Positions 8,256-17,308 of a stretch of 64,000 nt of DNA are shown piece after piece (within the stretch, counting starts at the first letter, position 1; each line of letters starts with the position of its first letter). The DNA comes from Glycomyces niveus. Lineage in GTDB: Bacteria; Actinomycetota; Actinomycetes; Mycobacteriales; Micromonosporaceae. The translations under genes were made by a program, and so were the position numbers. Below the pieces are notes generated by a model, which saw only the letters and a program-made list of their open reading frames with translations, made no database searches and was not told where the DNA came from. Location of the stretch: contig NZ_JAGFNP010000001.1 of NCBI RefSeq assembly GCF_017592475.1, positions 62,001 to 126,000 of the forward strand. Reading direction: 5' to 3'.

Positions 8256-10049
8256 TCATTGGCTGCCACGGCCACTCGACGCGCAGCTCGCAAGCCTTAA
8301 ATCGTCGTCGCGGTCGGGCCGTCGGGCCGGCTGTTCAGTTCTCGAAGTGCGGTCGGCGGCCGCCCAGGCCGCGGAGCCCGGGCGCGGGGTCTCGGCCCGG
8401 GGCGTCGGCCGCGCCCCCGCGTTGAGCACCACCGCCACCGTCGTCCCGTGCGGCTGGTGCGGACGGATCTCCAGTGATCCGCGGATCCGCTCCGCCCGCT
8501 CGCTCATGATCGCCAGCCCGTAGCGCCCCTCCGAAGCCTCCCCGGAGAGCCCCTGGCCGTCATCGGTCACCTCGATGCGCGTGTAAGGCGGGTCCACCTC
8601 GCACGTCACCCACAGATTCTCGGCTCGGGCGTGCTTGCGGGCGTTCGTGATCGCCTCCTGTGCGATCCGCAGCAGCTCCGCTTCGGTACTGGCGGGGAGC
8701 CTCGCCCCGCCCTCGTCGAGCGACAAGTGCACCCTGAGGCCGGCGGAAGCGCCCACAGTACGAGCATAGTCCGCGATCGCGGAGGCCAGTCCGCCCTGAC
8801 GGTCGACGTTCGACCGCAGTTCGAACAGGGAGAACCGCAGTTCGGTCACCAGCCGGGTCACCTCGGACCGCAGTTCCTCGAGCTCGCCCTTGGCCTCTCC
8901 GGCGTCGGCCGGGAGCACCGCCATGGCGTTGTCGATGCCGTAGCCGAGCATCGCCAGCTCTTGGGCGATGCCGTCGTGGATCTCGCGGGCGAGGCGCTGG
9001 CGCTCCTCGGTGGTGGCCATGGACCGCACGTCCTCGAACAGGAGGGCGGTCTCGAGCCGCAGGGCCGCGCCTTTGGTGCGGTCCTCGGCGGCGGTGATGG
9101 CCTCGGGGCCGAACGCGGCGGGGTCGTCGGATTCGATCGCGACGAGGCCGACGGTGCGGCCTTCGGCGACGAGCGGGATGACCAGGGACGCGACGGGTCC
9201 TTGGGTCGAGCGCGAGAGCGGCACCTGCCCGGCTTGGGGCTTCTGCCCGGCCCAGGCGTCGGCGAGGAGCGAGTTGAGCTGCGGGGAGGTCTCCCAGTCG
9301 ACGCGTTCGTCGGCCAGTTGGGCGAGCACGACCAGGCGCCGGCCCGAGGCCGCGGAGAGCACGGCGGCGCGGGCGACGCCGGGGATGCGCGAGGCGGTGT
9401 CGACGATCTCGGTCGCGATGCCGCCCGGGTCTAGTGTGGATCCGGGGAGTTGGCGGGCGACGACGCGGAGCTGCGTGAGCAGGGCCGCGGCCTCGGCGTA
9501 CGGGAGCTGCGAGTGGTGCAGGTCGGAGGAGCGGGAGCGGCGCAGCCACCAGGCGCCGACGGCGGAGGCGAGCCCGAAGGCGAGCGCGACGGCGACAGTG
9601 GTGACGTAGGTGCCGCGGTCGTACGCGGAGATGCGCGGGGTCTGGGCGATGAGGCCGACCGCGGCGACGGCGACGAGCACGGGCGGGCCCCAGGTGCGCA
9701 GCCGCGCGTACCGGTCGTCGTCCTCGCCGGTCTGGTCGGCGGCGTCGAACGCGGCCGTGGCGAACGGCGCGATCAGGTACGGCAGCATCCAGGCGGGGAG
9801 CCCGTCGGTGGCGAGGGTGCCGAGCACGACGACGGCGACCTCGGCGAGCTGCCCGGCGGGGGCCAGGAGCCGGTGCCGGGGGAGGACGACGCCGGGGAGC
9901 GCCGCGAGGGCGAGTATGCCGCACCAGGTCGCGGCGTCGGCGAGCCCTTCCGAAGCCCAGCCGAAGACCGCGACCAGCGCGAACAGCACACCCCGCAGCG
10001 CGAGGGCGGGCAGTCGCCACTGGCGCTCGAGCACCGCCTCATCGCCCAT
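8256..10049 (-). CDS. Membrane sensor histidine kinase (NarL family, GAF and HisKA_3)
   Basis: 597 residues. Four to five membrane helices occupy about 1-170, then a GAF-like domain (about 195-340), a HisKA_3 dimerisation domain with the phosphoacceptor His in ERQRLAREIHDGIAQEL, and an HATPase domain (EAITNARKHARAENL as N-box, VTDDGQGL, GRYGLAIMSERAERIRG). The proline- and arginine-rich C-terminal 50 residues are probably disordered. It should phosphorylate the response regulator encoded next in the operon. The GAF domain suggests an intracellular small-molecule or redox cue, but the ligand is not evident. Confidence 0.92.
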   Translation of the reverse strand: MGDEAVLERQWRLPALALRGVLFALVAVFGWASEGLADAATWCGILALAALPGVVLPRHRLLAPAGQLAEVAVVVLGTLATDGLPAWMLPYLIAPFATAAFDAADQTGEDDDRYARLRTWGPPVLVAVAAVGLIAQTPRISAYDRGTYVTTVAVALAFGLASAVGAWWLRRSRSSDLHHSQLPYAEAAALLTQLRVVARQLPGSTLDPGGIATEIVDTASRIPGVARAAVLSAASGRRLVVLAQLADERVDWETSPQLNSLLADAWAGQKPQAGQVPLSRSTQGPVASLVIPLVAEGRTVGLVAIESDDPAAFGPEAITAAEDRTKGAALRLETALLFEDVRSMATTEERQRLAREIHDGIAQELAMLGYGIDNAMAVLPADAGEAKGELEELRSEVTRLVTELRFSLFELRSNVDRQGGLASAIADYARTVGASAGLRVHLSLDEGGARLPASTEAELLRIAQEAITNARKHARAENLWVTCEVDPPYTRIEVTDDGQGLSGEASEGRYGLAIMSERAERIRGSLEIRPHQPHGTTVAVVLNAGARPTPRAETPRPGSAAWAAADRTSRTEQPARRPDRDDDLRLASCASSGRGSQ

Positions 10050-10062
10050 GCGGGCACCTCGC

Positions 10063-11877
10063 TTACTCGTTTCGTCGCGCCTTCGCCGTGTCGTAGAGCG
10101 CGTTGATCTCGTTTGAGTATTTTTCCATGACGACGTGTCGTTTGACCTTGACTGACGGGGTGATTTCCCCGGCGTCCTCGCTCAGCTCGACCGGCATGAC
10201 CCGGAACTGCTTGATCTGCTCGGCGCGGGAGACCGTCTTGTTGGCCTCGTCGACCTTCGCCTGCAGTTCGGCGAGGAGCTCGGGGTCCTCGGTGAGGTCG
10301 CTGATCGGGGTCTTCGGGTCCTTGTCGTGCCTGGTCAGCCAGTCGCGGAGCATCTCGCCGTCGAGGGAGATGAGGCAGCCGATGTAGGGGCGGCCCTCGC
10401 CGACGACCATGGCGTAGGCGATGAGCGGGTGGGCGTCGAGGATTTTCTCGAGCGGGCCGGGGGCGACGTTCTTGCCGCCCGCGGTGACGATGATGTCCTT
10501 CTTGCGGCCGGTGATGGTGACGTACCCGTCGTCGTCGATCTCGGCGATGTCGCCGGTGGAGAACCAGCCGTCGGCGTCGAGCACTTCGGCGGTGGCGGCG
10601 TCGTTGTTCCAGTACCCGGGGAATACCTGCGGGCCCTTGGCCTGGAGCTCGCCGTCCTCGGCGATGCGCAGCGCGGTGCCCGGGGTGGGCCGGCCGATCG
10701 AGCCGACCTTGATGGCGGTCTGGAGGTTGAGCGAGAGCACGGGCGAGGTCTCGGTGAGTCCGTAGCCCTCGTAGATGGTGACGCCGATGCCGCGGAAGAA
10801 GTGGCCGAGCTCGGGGCCGAGGGCGGCGCCGCCGGAGACGGCGGAGTTGCACTCGCCGCCGATGGCGGCCCGGATCTTGCCGTAGACGAGCATGTCGAAC
10901 AGCTTGTGGCGCAGTTTGAGGGCGAGGCCGGGCCCGCCGGGCTTGTCGAGGGCGCGGCTGTACTCCTTGGCGCAGGCCGCGGCCTTCTCGAAGATCGCGC
11001 CCTTGCCGCCGTCGAGGGCCTTCTGGTACGCCCCGGCGTAGACCTTCTCGAACACGCGCGGGATCGCGAGGAGGGTGGTCGGCTTGACCACGGGCATGAT
11101 CGCGGTGAGCTTGGTGCGGTCGGCGTGGGCGATGGTGGTGCGCGATTCCATGCCGGCGAGCTGCAGGATGCGGGCGAGGACGTGCGCGAGCGAGAGGAAC
11201 AGCAGCATGCGGGCGCCGTCGAAGAGGACGCCGGGTACCTCGGGGATGATGTTGCGGATGTCGGCCAGCAGGTTGCGGTGGGTGAGCATGCAGCCCTTGG
11301 GGCGGCCGGTGGTCCCGGAGGTGTAGACGATGGTGGCCAGGTCGTCGGCCTTGCGGGAGGTGCGGCGCTCCTCGATGTCGACGCCGGCGTCGGCGCCGAG
11401 GGCGTCCAGGGCCTCGATCGCGCCGGGCGCGCCGTCGATGGTCCACACGTGCTTGACCTGCGTGCCGAGGCCTTCGACCATCTCGGCCATCTCGGCGTCC
11501 TCGACGATGGCGGCGACCGCGCCGGAGTCCTCGATGATGAACTTCGCCTGGTCGGCGGAGGAGGTCTCGTAGATGGTGACGGTGACGGCTCCGGCGGCCC
11601 AGATCGCGTAGTCGAGCAGGGTCCACTCGTAGCGGGTGGCGGACATGAGGGCGACCCGGTCGCCGGGCTGGATACCGGCCGCGGCCAGGCCCTTCGCGGC
11701 GGCGACCACCTGCTCGCGGAACATGACCGAGGTGACGTCCTGCCAGGTCGCGCCGTCGTCGAACGAGCGCATGAAGAGGATCGAGGAGGGGTGGTTCTCG
11801 GCCGCGTCCCACAGCGCGGTGAGGGTGTTGTCGTCGTCGGGCACAGTCACCACGGGGGGGACGGCGAACTCGCGCAT
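10063..11877 (-). CDS. Long-chain fatty-acid-CoA ligase (FadD15-like)
   Basis: 604 residues of the AMP-forming adenylate synthetase family. Motifs: ATP-binding P-loop IVYTSGTTGRPKGCMLTHRN, YEGYGLTETSPV, and the hinge region STGDIAEIDDDGYVTITGRKKDIIV. The length and the C-terminal SVKVKRHVVMEKYSNEI match actinobacterial FadD15-type enzymes, which activate long-chain fatty acids to acyl-CoA at the membrane. It lies 13 nt upstream of the histidine kinase, so it may be in the same transcript. Exact chain length is unknown. Confidence 0.9.
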   Translation of the reverse strand: MREFAVPPVVTVPDDDNTLTALWDAAENHPSSILFMRSFDDGATWQDVTSVMFREQVVAAAKGLAAAGIQPGDRVALMSATRYEWTLLDYAIWAAGAVTVTIYETSSADQAKFIIEDSGAVAAIVEDAEMAEMVEGLGTQVKHVWTIDGAPGAIEALDALGADAGVDIEERRTSRKADDLATIVYTSGTTGRPKGCMLTHRNLLADIRNIIPEVPGVLFDGARMLLFLSLAHVLARILQLAGMESRTTIAHADRTKLTAIMPVVKPTTLLAIPRVFEKVYAGAYQKALDGGKGAIFEKAAACAKEYSRALDKPGGPGLALKLRHKLFDMLVYGKIRAAIGGECNSAVSGGAALGPELGHFFRGIGVTIYEGYGLTETSPVLSLNLQTAIKVGSIGRPTPGTALRIAEDGELQAKGPQVFPGYWNNDAATAEVLDADGWFSTGDIAEIDDDGYVTITGRKKDIIVTAGGKNVAPGPLEKILDAHPLIAYAMVVGEGRPYIGCLISLDGEMLRDWLTRHDKDPKTPISDLTEDPELLAELQAKVDEANKTVSRAEQIKQFRVMPVELSEDAGEITPSVKVKRHVVMEKYSNEINALYDTAKARRNE

Positions 11878-12203
11878 GGAAGGCTCCGTTCAAAGGCCAT
11901 GTTCACGGCTTTGTAAAGTGGCTCACAGATCATGTTACCGGTGGGTCAACTTCCGACGGAAGAGGGACTGTGAGGCAGACCATGATGCTAAGGGCAGCTT
12001 AGCGGAGCTGGGGCCGGACCGTCGAACGCCCGTTGCGGACTGTCACCAAGCCGCCCGCTCCGATCCCGGCCGGTGATACCTTCGCCGAGTAGGACGGAAC
12101 GGCCGATTTCATCTCCAGGTCATCGGGTTGTAAAGTCCTCGGTGGCCCGCAGCGTCGCGCGGCATTCCACGCCTCAAACCGTGAACCGCTGGAGGGTACA
12201 GCA
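11878..12203. other. Divergent intergenic region between acyl-CoA ligase and glucokinase genes
   Basis: 326 bp without a convincing gene. It contains a 6-bp inverted repeat, GCTAAG (11987-11992) and CTTAGC (11998-12003), a possible operator, and the 9-mer TTGTAAAGT twice (near 11912 and 12128); the second copy contains TAAAGT, a possible -10 for glk. The glucokinase ribosome binding site GGAGGG lies just before 12204. No promoter can be assigned with confidence. Confidence 0.4.
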
Positions 12204-13163
12204 GTGAGTCTGACTATCGGAGTCGACATCGGGGGCACCAAAGTCGGCGGCGGCGTCGTCGACGAAAACGGCAACGTCCTCGCCACGACCCGGCGCCCCA
12301 CCCCAGCGGACGACACGCCCGGCGTCATCCAGGCCGTGAAAGCGGTCGTCGACGAACTGCGCGAAGGCCGCGAGATCGAGGCCGTCGGCATCGGCGCGGC
12401 CGGCTGGATCTCCTCCGACCGCTCCACGGTCATGCTGGCTCCCAACCTCTCCTGGAAGAACGAGCCGCTCCGGGACAAGGTCGCCGAGGCCATCGACCTC
12501 CCCGTCGTCGTCGAGAACGACGCCAACGTGGCCATCTGGGGCGAGCACCGCTTCGGCGCCGCCAAGCGCCACCGCTCCTCCGTGCTCTACACGATCGGCA
12601 CCGGCGTCGGCGGCGGCATCGTCGTCAAGGACAACCTGCTGCGCGGCACCCACGGCGTCGCCGCCGAGATCGGCCACACCCGCTCCGTGATGCCCGACGG
12701 CCGCCAGTGCGGCTGCGGCCGCACCGGCTGCCTCGAGCAGTACGCCTCCGGCCGGGCGCTGACCCGCGCCGCCCAGGAAGGCGCCGCCGAGCACCCCGAG
12801 AAGGCCGCGGTCCTGCTCAAGCTCGCCGGCGGCGACCCCGAGTCGATCACCGGCCGCCAGGTCACCGAGGCCGCCCGCCAGGGCGACGAGGTCGCCCTGA
12901 GCGCCTTCGACTTCATCGGCTTCTACCTCGGCAACTCCGCCGCGGACCTGGTCAACCTCATCGACCCCGGCGTCATCCTCATCGCCGGCGGCGTCGTCGA
13001 CGCGGGCGACCTGCTCCTCGACCCGATCCGCAAGCACTACACGGCGGCCCTCGCCGACCGGGCCCAGGTGCCGGTCGCCGAGGTCCGCGCCGCCGAGCTC
13101 GGCTCCAAGGCCGGCGTCATCGGCGCGGCCGACCTCGCCCGCCACCGCGAGATCGTCCCTTAA
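12204..13163 (+). CDS. glk: ROK-family glucokinase
   Basis: 319 residues. Phosphorylates glucose with ATP. It starts with the ATP-binding GVDIGGTKVGGGVV, has the catalytic ENDANVA region, GTGVGGGIV, EIGHT, and the ROK zinc motif CGCGRTGCLEQYASG. GTG 12204 is preceded by GGAGGG at 7-nt spacing. In Streptomyces the homologous GlkA also mediates carbon repression; whether this protein does is not visible here. A shared hairpin terminator follows. Confidence 0.92.
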   Translation: MSLTIGVDIGGTKVGGGVVDENGNVLATTRRPTPADDTPGVIQAVKAVVDELREGREIEAVGIGAAGWISSDRSTVMLAPNLSWKNEPLRDKVAEAIDLPVVVENDANVAIWGEHRFGAAKRHRSSVLYTIGTGVGGGIVVKDNLLRGTHGVAAEIGHTRSVMPDGRQCGCGRTGCLEQYASGRALTRAAQEGAAEHPEKAAVLLKLAGGDPESITGRQVTEAARQGDEVALSAFDFIGFYLGNSAADLVNLIDPGVILIAGGVVDAGDLLLDPIRKHYTAALADRAQVPVAEVRAAELGSKAGVIGAADLARHREIVP

Positions 13164-13175
13164 GACACACATGAC

Positions 13176-13201
13176 AGGGCCGGAGCGGAAGCTCCGGCCC
13201 T
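13176..13201. terminator. Bidirectional intrinsic terminator
   Basis: Perfect 11-bp stem (13176-13186 with 13191-13201) with loop GGAA, followed on the plus strand by a T-rich stretch. It separates glk from the convergent beta-helix gene. Confidence 0.8.
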
Positions 13202-13218
13202 GCTTCTTTGCGGCGGTG

Positions 13219-14346
13219 TCAGCAGATGTTCCTGGCGCCGTTGCCGCTCAGCGTCCAGTTGGTGTTCTCGCCGCAGGGCGATTCGCGCACCGACGTGTTG
13301 TCGACCCGCAGCGTGATCCAGATGTCCTTGTTGTTCGGGAACTCCGTGCGCGCCGCCAGGCGCACCTCGCCGCCGCCGTTCACGGTCCCGCCCCTGATCG
13401 AGACGTTGTAGCAGTTCTCGATGAGCACCGAGTTGTTCCCGTTGCTCGCCAGGTCCACGTTCTTGATGACCACCCCGCCGGACTGCGAGACGCAGAAGAT
13501 GCCGCGCCCGCCGCCGCGGGAGATCACGTTGTCGACCCAGATGTTGGTCGCGTAGCCGCCGCTCGCGGTCCTGCCGTTGGTGTTCGCCATCCGGAAGGTC
13601 GCGTAACCGGTGCCGGCGCCGACGTTGTTGCCGTCGACCGTGCCGACCCAGCCGTTGCGCGAGTTCTGGATCAGCAGGCCCGACTCGCCGACGTTCCGCG
13701 CGGTCACCCTGGTGATGTTGAACCCGTCGATGTTCCAGGTCTCGACCGCGTGGCTCCCGGCGCCCGACACGTAGATGTCGTTCATCGTCACGTTGTAGTT
13801 CCACGCCGCGTCGCGGTCGAAGCGGATGCCCAGGCCGCCGCTCAGGGTTAGGTCGATATCGCCGAGCTTGAGGCCGTTGGTCCCGGAGAACCGCAGCCCG
13901 AAGTACGGGTTGCCCGACATCTTCAGGAACGCGATGTTGACGTCGGTGGTGTTGATCGCCTCGATCGCGCCGCGCCCGGAGCGGTTGCCCACGTTGATGG
14001 TGCCGCAGCCCTCGAAGGTCTTGCCGCTCTGGATGGTGATGGTGCTGGCGCCGATCGAGCCGGAGGCCATGACGGCGACGCGCTGGCCGCTGGAGATGGT
14101 GTCGACGCCGGCTTGGACGGCGGCGCGGTAGTCGCCGCCGGAGTAGACCGTGGTCGAGCCCTCCCTGGTGACGTAGGCGCCGCTGGAGCCGGTGACCGTG
14201 GCGTGGGGCGAGTTGGCGCCGCACGCGGCCTGGGCGACGGCCGCGCCGTCGAGGACCGGGATCGCGACGGCGCCGGCGGCGCCCGCGATGACGGCCGCGG
14301 CCGTCGCGACGAGGGTGCGGAGTCTTCGCTTCGGTGCGAGGGACAT
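13219..14346 (-). CDS. Secreted right-handed parallel beta-helix protein
   Basis: 375 residues. A signal peptide (KRRLR, hydrophobic core, AQA cleavage near residue 40) precedes a run of short Ile/Val/Asn/Gly repeats such as NVGNRSGRGAIEAINTTDVNIAFLKMSGN, typical of pectate-lyase-like beta-helices. Five cysteines in the mature part may form disulphides. Such folds occur in pectinases, other polysaccharide lyases and hydrolases; I see no diagnostic catalytic set, so the substrate is open. Two LacI-like operators upstream suggest sugar-controlled expression. Ribosome binding site GGAG, 6 nt before ATG. Confidence 0.8.
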   Translation of the reverse strand: MSLAPKRRLRTLVATAAAVIAGAAGAVAIPVLDGAAVAQAACGANSPHATVTGSSGAYVTREGSTTVYSGGDYRAAVQAGVDTISSGQRVAVMASGSIGASTITIQSGKTFEGCGTINVGNRSGRGAIEAINTTDVNIAFLKMSGNPYFGLRFSGTNGLKLGDIDLTLSGGLGIRFDRDAAWNYNVTMNDIYVSGAGSHAVETWNIDGFNITRVTARNVGESGLLIQNSRNGWVGTVDGNNVGAGTGYATFRMANTNGRTASGGYATNIWVDNVISRGGGRGIFCVSQSGGVVIKNVDLASNGNNSVLIENCYNVSIRGGTVNGGGEVRLAARTEFPNNKDIWITLRVDNTSVRESPCGENTNWTLSGNGARNIC

Positions 14347-14371
14347 TGCTGCTCCTATGGAGTCGTGCCGG

Positions 14372-14410
14372 TGAAACGATTCAATTGAGATATCGATATG
14401 AATCGATTTA
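14372..14410 (-). promoter_or_regulatory. Two LacI-type operator-like sites
   Basis: TGAAACGATTCA (14372-14383) and TGAATCGATTTA (14399-14410) are imperfect 12-bp palindromes with the central CG typical of LacI/GalR operators, 27 bp apart centre to centre. They lie 25-65 bp upstream of the beta-helix start in an AT-rich patch, so a sugar-responsive repressor could block that promoter. No LacI gene is in the window. Confidence 0.5.
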
Positions 14411-14586
14411 ATGGGATCATAGCGGGCGCGCCGCGGTTTGGAAAGCGCTACACCACCCGAATCGGGCCACTTTCGGGTGACATGGACGCCGCGCGGCCCG
14501 GTTCTTGTCAGACCCCCGCGCGACGCTGGCCCTACAGTATTTCCCCTCTAGTGGTGGGTGGGGGCTTGTGGACGGGGAACGCGAAA

Positions 14587-14611
14587 GGGCGGCCGACCAG
14601 GTCGACCGCCC
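14587..14611 (-). terminator. Hairpin terminator of the TIGR00300 gene
   Basis: Arms 14587-14596 and 14602-14611 pair over 9 of 10 positions with a 5-nt loop, 16 bp past the stop of the gene at 14627. Confidence 0.6.
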
Positions 14612-14626
14612 TCCCCTCGCCTCGTC

Positions 14627-15871
14627 TTAGTCGCGCTTGTACCCGACCACGAGCTCGCCGGCGAGCTGCTCGCAGAACAGGCCGATGTCGGTGATGACGC
14701 CGATCGCCTGCGCCGAACCGCGGTCCGCGAGCTTCGTGACCGTCGCGGGGTTGATGTCCACGCTCACGAGCGGCACCTTCGCGGGCAGGATGTTCCCCGT
14801 CGCGATCGAGTGCAGCATCGTGGCGACCATGATCGCGAAGCCCACGCCCGGCAGGGCGGCGCGCATCGCGCGCTGGCCCTCGATCACGTCGGTGTGCACG
14901 TCGGGCAGCGGGCCGTCGTCGCGCACCGAGCCGACGAGCACGAACTCCTTCTTGTTCTTGACCATCGCGTGCATGATGCCGCCCTTGAGCACGTCCTGCT
15001 CGACGGCCTCGGCGATCGACCCGCAGGTGCGGATCTTGTTGATGGCCCGGATGTGGTGCTCGTGGCCGTGCGGCACGCCGTGCCCCTTGTCGAGGTCGAC
15101 GCCGAGCGAGGTGCCGAACAGGTTCGACTCGATGTCGTGCGCCGCCAAGGCGTTCCCCGCGAAGATCACGTCCACATAGCCCTCGTTGATGAGCGCCTCA
15201 AGGGCCTTACCGGCTCCGGTGTGGACGATGGCGGGGCCGCCGACCCACAGGATCTTCTCGCCGCGGGCCTTGACCTCGCGCATGCGCTCGGCGATCTGGC
15301 GCACCTGGAGCGCTTGCGGCCGTTCGGAGGAGACGCCGCCGCTCATGAACTCGAAGTTCGAGGACTCGGGGCTCTTGCGCTCGGGCTCGGGCAGCGGCAG
15401 CACCCTGACGCCCTCGCCGCCGCAGACGACCAGTTCGCCGGCCTTGACGTCGGAGACCGGGAGCGTCTTGGCGGTGGCGCGGTCCTCGGAGACGATGATC
15501 CCGCAGTCCATTTCGGAGTTCTCGACGTCCATCCAGCTGCCGTTGAGCCGCACCTGGGTGTCGAAGTTGGTGGTGGAGTAGAAGTCCTCGGGGAAGACGC
15601 CGTCGCGCGGGGCCGGCTTGAGGGCTGCGATGCCGGGGTCGAGCGGGTTCGCGCCGTGCGTCTGGAGGCGCATGACGATGCGTTCGACCAGCTCGGGCGT
15701 CTCGGCGGAGACGGTGAGCTGGACGTAGGACTCGTCGGTGTGGTGGCGGCCCACGTCGAAGCGGTCGATCGTGTAGGCCCCCGAGTACTCGAGGACGTCG
15801 TCCATGACGCGGGCGAAGATGCCCTGGTCGATGAGGTGTCCGCGCAGCTCGACGGTCTTTGCGTGTTCCAC
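14627..15871 (-). CDS. TIGR00300 family (LOR/SDH domain) protein, putative ornithine cyclodeaminase type
   Basis: 414 residues. Matches the TIGR00300/LOR-SDH family by overall pattern: N-terminal VELRGHLIDQGIFARVMD, MDCGIIVSED, and the Rossmann part KILWVGGPAIVHTGAGKALE, with GTSLGVDLDKGHG and EHHIRAINKI. Relatives are common in archaea, and the AgrE C-terminal half and an archaeal homologue have been described as ornithine cyclodeaminases (ornithine to proline). That function is inferred here. GTG 15871 is chosen because AGGAG lies 7 nt upstream; a longer start at 15901 lacks one. Confidence 0.7.
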   Translation of the reverse strand: MEHAKTVELRGHLIDQGIFARVMDDVLEYSGAYTIDRFDVGRHHTDESYVQLTVSAETPELVERIVMRLQTHGANPLDPGIAALKPAPRDGVFPEDFYSTTNFDTQVRLNGSWMDVENSEMDCGIIVSEDRATAKTLPVSDVKAGELVVCGGEGVRVLPLPEPERKSPESSNFEFMSGGVSSERPQALQVRQIAERMREVKARGEKILWVGGPAIVHTGAGKALEALINEGYVDVIFAGNALAAHDIESNLFGTSLGVDLDKGHGVPHGHEHHIRAINKIRTCGSIAEAVEQDVLKGGIMHAMVKNKKEFVLVGSVRDDGPLPDVHTDVIEGQRAMRAALPGVGFAIMVATMLHSIATGNILPAKVPLVSVDINPATVTKLADRGSAQAIGVITDIGLFCEQLAGELVVGYKRD

Positions 15872-16006
15872 GTTTGGTGCTCCTGTTGCTTCCCGGCCCA
15901 AGCGGCGCCTCCGCGGGTGTACGGCTCGCGGGCTTCGCCGCGGGCGGGAGGCGCCGTGACGAGCCTAGCTCTCGGTGCGGGGGAGCGGCGGCAGGCTCCG
16001 CGGGGT

Positions 16007-17308
16007 TCAAGCCGCGGCGGGCGGCGGCGCGGCGGCGGCCTTGGCGGCCTGGATCTCGGCGGTGGTGGGCCAGTTGCGGGTGACCAGGTACTGGATGAGG
16101 AAGCCGATGAGGCCCCACGCGCCCACGACATACGGCACGGACGCCCCGAACTCGACGATGAGGCCGATCCCGGCGATGGCGATGCCCTGGCTGAGCTGGA
16201 GCCCGGAGTTCGCGGCGGCGACGACGCGGCCGCGCCAGCCGTCGGGGATGCACTGGGCGAGGGTGGCGTTCATGGGGGCCATGATCATGTTGGCGAGGCC
16301 CGCGCCCATCGCGATGAGCAGCACGCCGGCGAGCGGCGGGTCGAGCAGCGCGGCCGTCAGGACCACGGGGCCGATGAACGCGAGCGGCCGGATGAGCTTG
16401 TCGCGCACCGAGGGCCGCACGAGCCGGGCGAACAGGAGGCTCGCGACGACCGCGGCGGCGGCGTCGACGGCCATGATGAGGCCCTGCGTCTTGGAGTCGC
16501 CGCCCAGGTGCGCCGCCCACAGGACCGCGACGCCTTCGGGGACGGCGGTGAGGGCGAACAGGCCCCAGATCCCGAAGGACACGGTGCGCAGGACCTTGTT
16601 GTCGCGCAGCATCCGCAGGCCGTCGGCGGTCTCGGTGAGCACGTGGCGGCGCTCTTCGCGCTTGTTGACCGAGGGCCGGTACTGGACGAGGGCGCTGATC
16701 GCGACGGCGCTGACGACGAAGAGCGCGGCGTTGATCGCGAGGGCGGTGTGCGGGTCGATGGCGGCGAGCAGGCCGCCCGCGAGGTAGCCGATGATCTGGG
16801 CGGTCGCGGCGGCACTGAAGGAGAGCGCGATCGCGACCGAGAGGGCGTCGCCGGTGAGGATCTGGGCGAGGGTCGCGACGCGGGCGGCGTTGTAGGCGGG
16901 CTGGACGGCGGCGACGGCGAAGACGATCGCGATCATGACGCCGATGGGCAGGCCGGGGATGAGGAGCAGGGCGATGAGGCCGGCGCGCAGCACGTCGCAC
17001 ACGACCATGACGTTCCGGTACGAGTACCGGTCCACAATGGCCCCGAGGACTTGGGCGAGGCCGAGATAGGGCGCGAAGCTGATGGCGAAGGAGGCGGCGG
17101 CGAGCGCCGAGGAGCCGGTCTGCTGCCACACGAGGAAGGTGACGGCGACCCGGTTGAGCATCGCGCCGGCGTTGGAGAGGCAGAAGGCGAGGAGGAACCC
17201 GGCGGCTTCGCGGTCGCCGAAGACCTGGGAGAACGTCGGCTTGCGGTCGGACTCGGACGCGTCGTCGGCGGGTCCGGCCGGGGCCGGCGGGGGGTTCTGG
17301 TTCGACAC
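16007..17308 (-). CDS. Major facilitator superfamily transporter
   Basis: 433 residues from GTG 17308, about 12 membrane helices, of the MFS_3/EntS-like exporter type: DREAAGFLLAFCLSNAGAMLNRVAV in helix 1 and VLGAIVDRYSYRNVMVVCDVLRAG as the loop 2-3 motif A region. The N-terminal 35 residues and the C-terminus are Ala/Pro-rich and cytoplasmic. GTG 17308 has GAGGAAGG close upstream, whereas a start at 17353 has none. Probably an efflux pump; substrate unknown. An inverted repeat at 17463-17495 could be its operator. Confidence 0.85.
   Translation of the reverse strand: MSNQNPPPAPAGPADDASESDRKPTFSQVFGDREAAGFLLAFCLSNAGAMLNRVAVTFLVWQQTGSSALAAASFAISFAPYLGLAQVLGAIVDRYSYRNVMVVCDVLRAGLIALLLIPGLPIGVMIAIVFAVAAVQPAYNAARVATLAQILTGDALSVAIALSFSAAATAQIIGYLAGGLLAAIDPHTALAINAALFVVSAVAISALVQYRPSVNKREERRHVLTETADGLRMLRDNKVLRTVSFGIWGLFALTAVPEGVAVLWAAHLGGDSKTQGLIMAVDAAAAVVASLLFARLVRPSVRDKLIRPLAFIGPVVLTAALLDPPLAGVLLIAMGAGLANMIMAPMNATLAQCIPDGWRGRVVAAANSGLQLSQGIAIAGIGLIVEFGASVPYVVGAWGLIGFLIQYLVTRNWPTTAEIQAAKAAAAPPPAAA

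Noticed and set aside
11878..12203. Possible small gene in the glk upstream region
   Set aside because: No start with ribosome binding site and no coding-type codon bias.
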